Source of the DNA: Ilyonectria destructans
Taxonomy: Eukaryota > Ascomycota > Sordariomycetes > Hypocreales > Nectriaceae
Direction of reading: 5' to 3'
Assembly (NCBI GenBank): GCA_020740775.1
Contig: JAHEWK010000013.1
Location: 2,294,001-2,358,000, forward strand
DNA: 64,000 bases
Positions 53,630-64,000 of this stretch are shown here, one piece after another. The stretch's first letter is position 1, and each line of letters opens with the position of its first letter. Below the pieces are notes generated by a model. That model had not been told where the DNA came from, searched no databases, and saw only the letters and a list, made by a program, of their open reading frames with translations. Made by a program: the position numbers and the translations under genes.

Positions 53630-55923
53630 TTTGATTAGATTGTATCGGGTATCGAGCTTGAGAGAGAAGAAAGAGTCGAAAGGCTGAGAGTGTGAGTGAT
53701 GAAGTGAGGGCAGAAGGGGACGGAGAGAGGGGAGCTCCGAAGAGTCTTATACCTTAGTCCTCTCTCGTCTCCCGCAGCTCGGCTGCACTTCCGCATGCCC
53801 ACGCCCATGTCTACGACCGATGGACGGATCCATGTGTTTGCAGCAATAGCATCACTGGAGGAACTGCACCCTCAGACGCGATGAGATCATTGACCCCGTT
53901 CTTACACACCCTCCCTGTGTCTCTAGCTAGAAATCGCATGCACTGTACCAACCTAAATCGCATCGCACCTTGCTGCCAAAGCTATCTCCAGCTGGCGACC
54001 GGCCGAAGTCGATGAGGTGGTTGGCTTCGGGAGGTTGAGATACGCCTGGCGTGTCATTCGACGTCCCTGGCTATGGAATTATTGCAATGAATTTCTAAGC
54101 AATTCTAATGTTATCTGACGTGATGATGCTGCTGGGGGGGGGGGGGGGGGGGTTGAAGCTTGAGGCTTAAGCATGGCTATCGCCGCCGCCGAAGCGGCCG
54201 AGCCCAAATGCCGAGTCAAGCTCGCTTCGGTCACTCCCTCACCGGCCTCAGGTTGTAACAACGTTCCACTGCGTCGATTGCATGGCGTCCTCCTCTCAGA
54301 GCGAGACTTGGAATGTTTAGCTCGGCCTGTCACTGTCGCGGATGCCAGCCACGACTGCCATGGTAACCCATGGTGCAAGCCCTTCCCTTCTGGGGGCGTA
54401 TGGCGAGCAAAAACACACGAGACACCCATCCATCACCTACCGTACTTCTCCACCCTGCGCTGGCTCCCTCAGTCCTCTCTCCCAGGGGTTTCTCTCACAC
54501 GATAGTGTTTTGCCTTGCTGCTGCTGAGTGCTGAGTCAAGGCTGATGAAGGCGCATTGCTTGGTCAAGCTTACATAGTTAGCTAACAGATACCGGCAAAT
54601 CTCCCCCACCGTGGCGGGGCTGCACACCAAGCTCCCCACTAGGCCCGGTCGACGGGGTGCCGGTGGCCTATTACACCATCCTGACAAACCCCCGCAGTTC
54701 AACTCTCCCCTCCTTAGCAATCCAGCTCGCGCGCGGCTCCGAGTCAAGCTTAGCTAACGATTTGATAAGCTACGAGATGTTGCTGAGAGCTTGTCTGATT
54801 CTGTGCGAGGATTGGCTCTGCTGGTTTGAGTCCCCACCAGCAAGCAGGACATTCGATGCTCAACTAGGAAGTCCTCCATTGACCAACATTGCTACCCTCC
54901 CCCTGATCCGTCGACACCGTCTTTTCCCCACAGCTCATCTGAGATTCAAGATGCATCATGATTCGTTTGCTTTATCATCGTTGCACCTCCCGCACGGCTG
55001 GTAAGCTGGGCTGACCCGAAACTGCAAATTGATTAGTGAGCACAGAACAAGTTCTCAAACTGCATCTCGCTCTCCACCCCTCTCCTCTCCTCTCCTCTCC
55101 AACCTCCATCCCCCATTTTCATCGCCAACCTGCCAAGCCGAACCAACAACTTCTCAACACCAACAGAAGCTCACCTTCGGCCCGGTCCCCGGAAAATTCT
55201 CCTTGTGCTAACACTAGCTCTTGTGGATCGCCAAGGTAAAAGCTCATCCCTTTAACCACGTGTCTCGCCACCCCTCGCACATCCTTGTCTTCACTTGGAC
55301 GAACAAGTGGTCAATCGCCAAACACATCCAAGATTCGTCATATGAGATGCTTCTGCTCCCACAAGAATTTCTGGCCTAGCCCTCGGTCGATCCCGCTAAA
55401 CCGTTGGTCGCAGCCGCCAGCGCTGCAGCTATGCAATGAGTTGCAATCCCACGTTGTCCTCACTTGCGGACTAGTTGTCATCGATTTGAGGATGCCATAG
55501 TCAAGAGTCAACTCACGACAGCGATATATTTCTAAACTTTGCAAAGCACAAAACATGTCATCTTGAAGGGCCACAAAGCAAGACAATTCATCAGGTAAAT
55601 TTCAGATACATCAGTCAGTATCTAATGTACAACGCCCACGACGAAACCGCCGGTACTGCTGCCGCTGTCATATGTGTGCCCATCTATTACACCATATTCT
55701 TTTCCAAACCTTGCCTAACATGTATGCAAGTCCAAATCCAGACCATGCCAACACAGATCACATCCCATGCTGCTGTACTGGCTCATTTCGTACGAGGTTG
55801 AGGAGTCCACCCAATACGTAACCTTCATTATACCCCAGGACCAAACTCCATGCTTCCGTGAATAAAACACGTGGTCGATGAAAGAAAGAGAAACAAGAAA
55901 ACAACTCCAACAAGAAAAAGCGT
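53630..55923. other. 2.3-kb intergenic region
   Basis: Upstream of the quinone reductase. It contains a run of 19 G at 54134-54152, CT-rich sequence at about 55065-55110 that looks like a transcribed leader, and splice-like GTAAAA near 55238, but I could not build a coding gene. Frames such as 54173-54505 are not accepted. Confidence 0.5.
54134..54152 (+). repeat. Homopolymer of 19 G
   Basis: An uninterrupted run of 19 guanines, in the gap upstream of the quinone reductase. Such a run can fold into a quadruplex and is prone to replication slippage and sequencing error. Confidence 0.8.
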
Positions 55924-57377
55924 TCATAGTGAGGTTTCATGGCGGTCATCTCGAGGGTGAGCACTCGACGGCTCAATGACAATCTCGGGGAGCCGTGAGA
56001 TCCTCAAGCTGGGAAGCTGGGGCACACCGCCCACTCCGCGGCCCAGGGTCTGGGTGCGAGTTTCGGGCTTCGGCTCCACCTCTTCGTCTGAGCGGACCGT
56101 AGCAGTAAGACTGCGCTGCGTCCTCTGGGATGCTGAGCGGTATGGGCCGGGGTAGTCTGGCGGGGGTTCATGCAGTGGCGTTGTCGATCGGTTCTCCTCA
56201 GACAGAGATACATCATGATATTCTGGCGGGGGCATCGCCGTATCACCCAAATCGGTCTCTGTAAGATCGGTGCTCGACCCTGTTCTCGCCTCTCCGTTTG
56301 GCACCCAAGGCCCTCCTGACTGAGAGTCTCCCCGGGTGTGCGTCGTGGTGAGAGACATGAAGTCGGTGTCGGCGCTCGCAGCAGAGCTTGCGCTGCGTCC
56401 TCGGTTATGTCCAAGACTGATGCTCCCGGCGTCGGCAAGTAGTCCCACACGTTCGCTCTCAGTGCTGTTGGCCCGGATCCTCGTCCCATCATGGCGAGCA
56501 ATCCCCACGTCTGCGTATGACACACTCGACACTGACCGGTTACGGGTGTCCTTGATTTGGTCCACAGTGGTTCGAAGATCGGCAATGGTAGTGTCCTCGT
56601 TGGCGGCGCGTGTTCGGGCGCGGATATCCTCCAGGGCGGCTGAATCGTTGCGTCTCCGTGCCTCGCTACGTTGTTCTCTCCGCTCTTCCCGCTCCGCTAT
56701 AAGTTGCCGCCTCGTGGTCCGAATCTGGTACATCGTTTCCATCTCTCGATCGCGTAGCTCTTCCTCCTCCTCCTGATTCGGAAGGTCTACGATCACGTCG
56801 ACTCCATCACGTTCTCCCTCCCGACCTAGAACTTGTTCGCCGGTTGCCGCCATCTGGCGATATGCGGGCAGGGTCATGATGGACCTGACGGATGTATTGC
56901 GATCAACAGTCGCCGTAGCCGTATTGCCTCGATTCGCGGCGGATTGCGCGGCATTGCGCCGGCCCCCGGTCGAGTTGAGCTGATGTGACTGATCAGTATC
57001 ATGGCCCGATGTTTGCTCGTACTGGCCGCCACGGAGGCGACCAGTTATTCGTCCGAAGAAGCCTTTTTTCTTTTGGTCGTCAGTCTGTTCCACATTGCCT
57101 GATTTCCGAGTCTTTCGAGAACGGCAGACCCAGACCACGGCGATGAGGAGGACAAAGACGACGGCGGCAACGACCTGTAGCAATCATGACGAATTAGTTT
57201 CCCTTCCGGTTCGCAGCGCTTGGTGTTGAGATGCGACGTGGTTGCATGCTAACTTACAACAAGAACAATGGTAGTTGTCGAGCTATCCCCGCCAGAGTTC
57301 TTATCTTTGGATGGTTCTGCCCGCTGATGACCATCGCGGGCATCCCACACATGGGGTTCCGCAAAGCTCAGGTACAT
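55924..57377 (-). CDS. Single-pass membrane protein with two PPxY motifs
   Basis: Two exons, 57258-57377 and 55924-57174, give 456 residues with the ATG at 57377; the intron is 83 nt and splits the membrane segment, which reads TTTIVLV then VVAAVVFVLLIAVVWVC. The following RSRKTRK stop-transfer cluster puts the N-terminus outside and about 395 residues in the cytosol. That tail has a highly charged helical region (EEEEELRDREMETMYQIRTT, EREERREQRSEARRR), Ser/Thr-rich linkers and two PY motifs, PPPEY (about 355-359) and PPPDY (about 377-381), the ligands of Nedd4/Rsp5 WW domains. The frame is open further upstream of 57377 to a TAG near 57474 and could receive a signal-peptide exon that I cannot place, so the start is uncertain. 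No named family recognised. Confidence 0.75.
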
Positions 57378-60324
57378 CTTGGACTCAGCTGCAGCATGCA
57401 GACCAAGACGCCGGGTTGGGACAAGTCCAGCAGAAGGGTCGATTGGGAGCGTCAGTGGCGAGCGTGGTTGTCGCTAACGTGATGCCTGGTGAAGGCAGTT
57501 ATTTGGGTGGTTTGTTTAGGGGCGAGATGATGTTGAAGCGAGGCACGGAGCATCCGGCTTGTGTGCCTTTGAATTTGGGTCTGGGTCTGGGTGCGGGCGA
57601 GGCACCTTTTTCCAGGCACAGCCGCCGTGTCGGTTGCGAGGTTGGTTGGCTGGTGGGCTTGGCTTGGCTTAGGTCGAATCGACTGGGATCGTGGTCCAGG
57701 CCCGCTTCTGTTCGGGTCCGGGGGGCCTTTGCTGGGGGCTTCCGCCAGGGACCTTCTGATTATCGCTTTCGCTTTCTCTAAGGCTGATGCGGGTAGAGAC
57801 GAACACTCGGCCCATCCAAACCTCAAGAGCCAAACGAAAGGCGAATAATAATACACGATAGAAAGGCGGGCAAGTGAGACACGAGATCGAGGTTGACGTA
57901 GCAGCCAAGTGAATGCGAGGGGAACCAACCCCGTCACAGCCGTTGCCAGCAAGCAGGCGTCACAAGTGGTGAGTGGGCCGGGTTTGGCCGTCAGAGGTGG
58001 CCGGCGCTACCGATGCTCCGCAGTGAGCGATCGACGCTGGGTGACATCAGGCGGTCGTTACCCTGGCTTGTTGGGTGCTTCCGAAGTAGCAGCTGCTTGC
58101 GTTTTCCCAGCACGCTGGCGCAGTCGGAAGGGAGTGGGTGGGTGCTTGGGGGCAATGCAACGTGGTGCTGTCGCTGGGAAGGCGGGGATGAGGATCAGGA
58201 TGGTGGACGCATTGGGATGGAGTGACGGAGGCTGAGATGAGATGAGATCAGACGGCCACACCAACAAGAACGGGGTGAATTAGTGAATGGACTCGTCTGT
58301 GTGTTGCCACCCGTGTTGGCTTGCCTGTGGCTGGTGTCCTCAATCCCCAAGACCTTCTCTGTCCGCCCGTCCCGCGCTACTCCGTACAGGAACCGTAATA
58401 ATATTGACAATTCGCTTGGCTGAGCTGTTCAATTGTCGCACCAAAGGCATGTGGGGAGACCGCGTCCTGTACCGACCTCCAAAATGCCCAGCGCAGTTAC
58501 GCAATCAACCCAGATCCACGGGCCCCTAGTCTCCAGCGCTCCACGTTCCGCCAGGGCTCGGAGGTTCCACCTCCAGCTACCCAGGGCCCAAGTCCCGCCC
58601 GACTTAATGGGTTACCTGCTCCTCCACGAAGGCGTTGCCCACGGCCAGTGGCTTAGCACCTTGGCCGCCCTAAGTTGTGCAGCTGGTGAGTGTGGGATTC
58701 TGCTCGTCACATCAGCATCCGGTCTCCATCACGTGGAGCGGTCATGGAGACTCTCCTCTCGATACATTCTAGCGTTTCCATTCAATTTGAGACTTGGGGT
58801 CTCAAGATACATAAGTTAGGTACCTTCTACTTCATTCAGGCACTAACCCCTCGTATTACAGTGGCACAGCACTTGGCTGAGGCGCTCCTCCAGACGTAAC
58901 CCCCCTGCCCAGAGTGGCAACTCAAATTCCCCTTTTACACACGGATCGCGCTGATGACTTGTTCCAGTATGATAAGACCCGGACCAAATGACAACAATGC
59001 TACTATCCAATACCGCAGACCTCATGCCCGATGGCTCTTAACTTCTCCCAGAGTAGAAAGGTTTAGGCTTAACTCCAATTAACTTATCCAGGAAGTGGCT
59101 AACGCCCTAGCCCGATGAAGGAATCAGCCATCGAATACCTTAAGAGTCTCCCCGTATCTCAACTACTTGCCAGCGATGAACTAAGACCACTCATATTTTC
59201 CGTATTGCACTTGAGAGCGTGGTACACTTGGGTAGTATGTATTGTCAACGCCTATCGATCATTCTTGCTGGTTTACCCATCTCGCCGTCGAGGAACGGAC
59301 GAGCACCTACTTCGAGTACTTTTGGAGCAATTTCTCGGCAGTTATTCAACGTCATAGCCGCGCTACTCTCCAGGCCAACCCGGTCAAGGCGAGCAAAATA
59401 CTACGTAGTAGGTCCGTTATTGGAGGAATATCACGCCCTCCAACATCCCTATGTAGATCAAATGACATGGTTGGCTGAACGCCAGTCTTAAAAAACAGCG
59501 GCTCTTCAACGCCCTGCATCAGCCTCCAATCCCTCATCTCCTCGCGAATTGCAACCAGTACAGGTATTAGAGATCTCGCGTCATTGCGTGCGGAAGGCGC
59601 TGTGGGGCTACGTGTGGCTGCAAGAGGCGCAGTGGCTGAGACCACGCACTACTTTCAGCACCGCCCGCCTGCTGATATTCAGAAGCAGGGTGAGGATCGC
59701 GGGAAGAAAGATCGGCCTTTCGCCGTGCATGGGAAGAGAATGCGAGGGTGACAAGATGCGATACGTCTGACCCGGACATTCCGTACGAAGGACATGCCGC
59801 CATTTGCCGATGTCATGCCACAAGTAGTGTTGCTTGACAGTGGATATCCTGTCTCGCGATTCCACGACTTCTATCCACGCCTGTGCAGAAAGCGGCCAGA
59901 AACAGTCTCAAGCATCATCCCGTAGGGCACCACAGACAACAGCCCATACGACAATTACTACGTCAAGATATGAGTGGTCACAAAGGGCTTCTTCGTCCAC
60001 ATAATGCTCGCATTGATCCCCTTTGAAGAAACCGGCTGGATTGTGCCCCTCACCATCCGTTTTCTGATAGATGAAGCACTTGCAATGCCCAAATAACTCA
60101 CGCAACAATCGCTGGCACGAGCTCCCATGGCCACGTCTTTCACAGGGGTGGGCTAAGCTAGACTCTTGCTCAACGCTCCCCAGGAAAAATTCATCCAGCT
60201 CGCATTAATTAAGCAATTACGAAATTAGGCTGGGAAAGTAATCACCTAACACCTGCTACAGAAGAGGAGCTTCCAACCTCCTGCTCCTCTCGGCCGCCCA
60301 GCAGCCACTCCCGCATCGTGCCGC
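57378..60324. other. 2.9-kb intergenic region
   Basis: No supported gene. The right-adjacent part (57378-57960) is probably the leader of the PPxY gene and may hide an upstream exon. Motifs: TACTCCGTAC at 58378-58387, AGGTACCT at 58818-58825, TACTACGTAGTA at 59399-59410. Short frames near 59100-60100 show no family pattern. Confidence 0.5.
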
Positions 60325-61697
60325 TTATCCAAACTTCTTCTCAAACTTCTTCAGCATCCCAGATACTCCGCGTTCCAGCCGTCCCGCATTCTCCTCAAGC
60401 TTACCCCTGGGTTCCTTGTTCTGCGAGTAAGGATGCAACTCTGAGTCAGCCATCTCTTTCTGTGTCGGTCGATACACTTGCTGGTGGACACTGTAATCTT
60501 GGGCTCCAGGCTGGTCCCGTGGGGGCTGCTGATGAGCGTATGAGTACTGCGAGAAGCCACCCGGCGGAGGCGGAGGGACCGCGGGGTTGGCTGCGGGTGG
60601 TGTTGGGTGCCCTGGAGGTTGGATAATGGCCTGCTGCGGCGGCGGTTGCGATGCCGGCGGGCCAGGAAACGTTGAGCCGTAGGGGCTACCGAGACCGCTC
60701 TGGACAGGCATCGTCGCGGCCCGGTGAAGGCTAGGATGCTGCGGTATAGCACCGAACTGGGGCGGGGGCAACCCGGGACTTTTCAGCGGGAATTGCGACG
60801 GGGGCGGCATTCCAGGAGTGAATGGTTGCTTGTGGTAGTCATATGCAACGGCCACCGCCAACGGGTTGAGCGGATCCTCATCTGGCGGGGGTGTCTTCTC
60901 CCGATGCTGTATCGCCTCCGGCGCAGCAGGAGCCGCGGGGTTGTAAGCCATGGGCACAAAGGTAGCTGGCGCCGCTTCGGTTGATGGAGGCGGCGCCTTC
61001 GGGGGCGGCGCGAAGCTATGTGAGATGGGCTGCGAGGGTGCTTTCGCTGCCCCGTACTGGGGATCAGAGATGGCCATAATCTCCAAGTTTTGAACCACGG
61101 AGCTCATTGGAGCTGGCTGAGGAGGCGGGCCAGGTTCGTCGAGAACTTCTACTTGCGATGGTTGAATGACCATCCTCACGCCATTGACGAACTGGAGCGC
61201 ATCTTGTTGTGTCCAGAAGTAGATATCCAGCGAGTGGAGCTTGTAGTGGTATTTGTTCTCATTTCGCGGGTCGTAGGTCGGCAGGTGCCATTCCCCTTGG
61301 TCAACGTTGTCGGCTACGGTAAGTGATACCTTGCAGTGTTGTTTGTAAGAGTATCGAAGGTGGGCCTGGTCAAGGACTGTCCGCGCGAAAAGGTTAGTGC
61401 CCATTCACTCATACATGGCGCAGTTCCTTACATCCGTCAAAGGCGTCTTGATCGTCGCCTCCAGGGTTGTTGGCGACTTCAATGCGACACCGCCTCTCGT
61501 TTGCGTTCTCAAACAGGTAGACATAGGAGCCCTTGTCGAATCGGTGGTGGCGTGGCTTCACTTCTGGGGGCCCATAGAAGTAGTGGATATCTGCAAAGCT
61601 GTGGGTGTGGTGAGTCAAAGTCCAAAGTCTTCCATGTTCTCACGTCGCAGACTCACAGCGTCGCGACGTTCTCCTCTCCCGGCCGCACTGCCATCAT
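60325..61697 (-). CDS. Proline-rich protein with a conserved-looking N-terminal domain, function unknown
   Basis: Three exons, 61657-61697, 61432-61598 and 60325-61376, give 419 residues; introns are 58 and 55 nt. Residues 1 to about 140 look like a folded alpha/beta domain (FADIHYFYGPPEVKPRHHRF, GSYVYLFENANERRCRIEVA, YKQHCKVSLTVADNVDQGEW, KYHYKLHSLDIYFWTQQDAL) that could be a PH- or EVH1-like module. After it comes a long Pro/Gln/Ala-rich disordered region with PPPP clusters, and a short C-terminal amphipathic basic segment GVSGMLKKFEKKFG. ATGs at 61697 and 61694 are both possible starts. The polyproline tracts are candidate SH3 or profilin ligands. I do not recognise a named family; it is transcribed divergently from the polymerase kappa gene. 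Confidence 0.8.
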
Positions 61698-62312
61698 GTG
61701 GGTTTAAGAAGCTTAAGGCGTGGCCAACAGCGACGTCAAGTAGGTTCCAATAAGAATAAAGGGCAACTCGGAGACAGTCGTCGTCGCGAGAAGCAGCAAG
61801 ACCAGAGGGCAGAGATCACAGAAACAGAAGAGGGGAAATGCAACCCAAGCTCAGCAACTTGCGGGCAGCTTGGGTTTTGTACTCGTGTGCGCCACTTAGC
61901 AGCTCGGCGGCAACAGAGCTGATCTGTATCTGTTCCAACGGCCGACATTGCATGTGTAGCCCTGTAATCGCCTTCGATGTCGGCGCTTAAACGCCTGTTT
62001 TTGGCTGTTCTAAGAGAGGGGGAACTGGCCCGCTGGCCAATGACGGTGGAAAGACCCTTGGTGTCGTCAACGTTGTCCCACCGACCCCACACCGTCATCA
62101 CAGTGGAATTGGCATGATCGACACACGTGACTTCGTGTTCTGCCTAGAGCGCGTCGAGCCTCAGAGGGGCAAGGATCACGTCTCAGCTCTTCCGTCATAC
62201 CTCCCGACGCGACGCCCATTGAAGCGGCTCTCAGGCTTTGGTTCATGATGTTACTGCAATATCTGAGAGTGTCACCCCGCCATATCTCAAAGTTCTTAAT
62301 ATTCGCTTCGCG
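61698..62312. promoter_or_regulatory. Divergent promoter region of the proline-rich and Pol kappa genes
   Basis: About 615 bp between divergent starts. An in-frame ATG at 62238 could lengthen the polymerase by 25 residues but lacks family similarity. No clear damage-response box was recognised. Confidence 0.45.
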
Positions 62313-64000
62313 ATGACCTCTCCAGAACCTCAACCGCCAGAGGAGTCGCCACCCTCCAACGCTGCCCCCCCGGAAGAGATCGACGACAACCTCAAGACCC
62401 TCAAGTACCATCTACTTGGGCCTTCACTCACCAAGGCCGGCTTGGAGAAAGTGGACCAGGGCAAGGTACATAATGCTGCATGTCGTTTTGACAAGCCTTG
62501 CTAAGAAAATGGTCATCAGGTCTCCGAGATCATCTACAACGCCTCTAAAGGCTCCAAGTTCTTCAACCGCGAAGAAGTCCGCGACAAAGTCCTGACCCAG
62601 AAGATCGAGCAAATACTATCCAGGAAGGCACACCTCGAAAAGCAAGATTTGACCCGGGAACTCCGGAATGCCGATCGATTGATCTCAGAGTTTGAGGTCT
62701 CGAGAGACTTGACCCAGCACATTGTTCACGTCGATTGCGATGCCTTCTACGCAGCTGTGGAGCTACTGGATCGCCCAGAGCTGAAAGATCTACCGTTTGC
62801 TGTAGGAGGTGGGGTTTTAACGACCTGCAACTACGTGGCTCGTCAATATGGCTGTCGATCTGGCATGGCCTCCTTCGTGGCCAAGAAATTATGCCCCGAA
62901 CTCATTTTCATCAAACTCAACTTTGACAAGTACAATGCCAAGGCGCAAGAAGTCAGAGAAGTTTTTGTCAATTATGACCCCCGATTTGAGAGTGCTAGCA
63001 TCGACGAAGCCTATCTCAACATTACAGAATACTGTCAAGAAAAAGACATCGATCCTGCCGAAGCAGTGGAGCAGATGAGAAGAGAAGTCCATGAGAGGGC
63101 CAAAATTACGGTGTCTGCTGGCATCGCGGCGAATGCCAAGTTGGCAAAAATCTGTTCCAATATGAATAAGCCCAATGGGCAGTATGTACTGCCCAGCGAC
63201 CGTGGTGCGATCATGACCTTCATGAGGGATCTGCCTACCCGCAAGGTAAACGGGATCGGTAGAGTTCTCGAACGGGAGCTGTTGGAGATTGGGATTAAGA
63301 CATGCGGCGACATCTACGAACAGAGACAGTTCTTGAACCGGCTCTTCGGCGAAAAGACTTCCACATTCCTGTTCCGTTGCTACCTTGGTCTCGGCCGCAC
63401 CAAAATCCAACCCGCCGAGGAGTACGAACGTAAGAGCGTCGGCACTGAAAGCACCTTCCGGGAGATGTCCGAACCCGCCAAGTTCAGAGAAAAGCTTCGC
63501 TGGACCGCCGATGAACTCGAGAAAGACCTGAATCGTGCAGGGTGTAAGGGTCGCACCCTCTGCCTCAAAGTGAAGCTACATACATTTGAAGTTTTCACCC
63601 GCCAGGTCGTTATTCCTCGAGCCATCCACCTCTCGGATGACTTATACAACTATGCCCTACCCATTCTCACGAAGCTCGAGCAAGACATGCCAGGTCTGAA
63701 GCTGCGACTCATGGGCCTCCGGGTCACGCACCTCGTTAGCACAAAAAAGCCAGACACCATGAAGTTCTTCGGGTTCAGAAGTCAAAGAAACGAGTCTGGG
63801 GATCAATCGGATAGCAGTCTCAAGAGAAAGGCTATTGACGATGACGGAGAGTGGGAGCAGTGGCCAGAAGATGAATTTCAGGATTATGGCCTCCCCGATG
63901 ACCTACCCAGCAACCCTGAGGACATGAGCGATGACTCTCCAAATCGTAGGCACGGCAAAGAGATCGTGCCTAATCCCACAGTGGAGAACCTACCTCCGGA
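62313..64000 (+). CDS. DNA polymerase kappa (Y family, DinB-like), 3' truncated by window
   Basis: Exon 1 is 62313-62465 and exon 2 is 62520 to the window end, still open; 544 residues are visible; the intron is 54 nt. It is a translesion polymerase that extends across bulky or minor-groove lesions. The N-terminal clasp of Pol kappa is present (YHLLGPSLTKAGLEKVDQ, then SEIIYNASKGSKFF), which separates it from eta and from bacterial DinB. The palm has HVDCDAFYAAVE (metal Asp at about 123) and SASIDEAYLNIT (Asp-Glu pair), followed by the helix-hairpin-helix region RKVNGIGRVLERELLEIGI and the little finger (GTESTFREM). The C-terminal part, where PCNA- and ubiquitin-binding motifs usually lie, begins with MKFFGFRSQ, a plausible PCNA-interacting peptide-like segment, and runs out of the window. 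Confidence 0.95.

Noticed and set aside
57452..57952. 166-codon minus-strand frame upstream of the PPxY gene
   Set aside because: It ends before the membrane segment in another frame and lacks a signal peptide; more likely leader sequence.

Overview
The window looks like a filamentous ascomycete chromosome, most likely a Sordariomycete and possibly Hypocreales. Genes are broken by short spliceosomal introns, mostly 47-85 nt, with GTRNGT-type donors, CTAAC/CTGAC branch sites and YAG acceptors. Typical fungal genes are present: alpha-aminoadipate lysine synthesis, a Zn(II)2Cys6 regulator, a yapsin-like protease and an ADP1-type ABC transporter. Genes lie on both strands with no operon logic, and intergenic DNA (0.3-3.2 kb) carries recurrent short palindromes. 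I found no tRNA, rRNA, CRISPR array, biosynthetic cluster or intact transposon. All exon structures were spliced by eye from the sequence; for each complete multi-exon gene the exon lengths sum to a multiple of three.

Layout. 0-9 kb: 5' tip of an unidentified leftward gene, the nucleolar GTPase NOG2 (-), a divergent mitochondrial ribosomal protein (mS26/Pet123-like, +), and an ADP1-like ABCG transporter with a cysteine-rich lumenal domain (-). 9-20 kb: isolated class I/II aminotransferase (+), GPI-type aspartic protease (+), mitochondrial EF-G1 (+), homoisocitrate dehydrogenase (-). 20-31 kb: a 3-kb gene-free stretch, a large disordered protein with four 15-residue repeats (+), mitochondrial uS8 (-), kynurenine 3-monooxygenase (-), methionine aminopeptidase 1 (+). 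31-41 kb: Erv14 cornichon (+), splicing factor Prp17/Cdc40 (+), a PARP-type ADP-ribosyltransferase (-), a Ctf1/FarA-like Zn2Cys6 regulator (+). 41-50 kb: a four-exon SET-domain protein (-), an F-box protein (-), 3.2 kb without a gene but with clustered palindromes and a 301-bp terminal-inverted-repeat element, cytosolic AsnRS (-). 50-64 kb: six-TM membrane protein (+), flavodoxin-like quinone reductase (-) with an unusual in-frame tail after its stop, single-pass PPxY protein (-), proline-rich protein with a conserved-looking head (-), and the 5' part of DNA polymerase kappa (+), cut by the window end.

Most genes are housekeeping and functionally independent. Themes that recur are translation and organelle translation (NOG2, mS26, MEF1, uS8m, MetAP1, AsnRS) and mitochondrial metabolism (LYS12, KMO). 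The most interesting signals are (i) a 52-codon open tail ending in a CaaX box directly behind the TGA of the quinone reductase; (ii) an Arg/Ser/Thr-rich acid-free open leader without ATG in frame upstream of LYS12, which could be a non-AUG mitochondrial presequence; (iii) a PARP-like enzyme with a complete H-Y-E triad; (iv) a single-pass membrane protein with two PPxY motifs; and (v) strongly enriched intergenic palindromes, TACTACGTAGTA and AGGTACCT.
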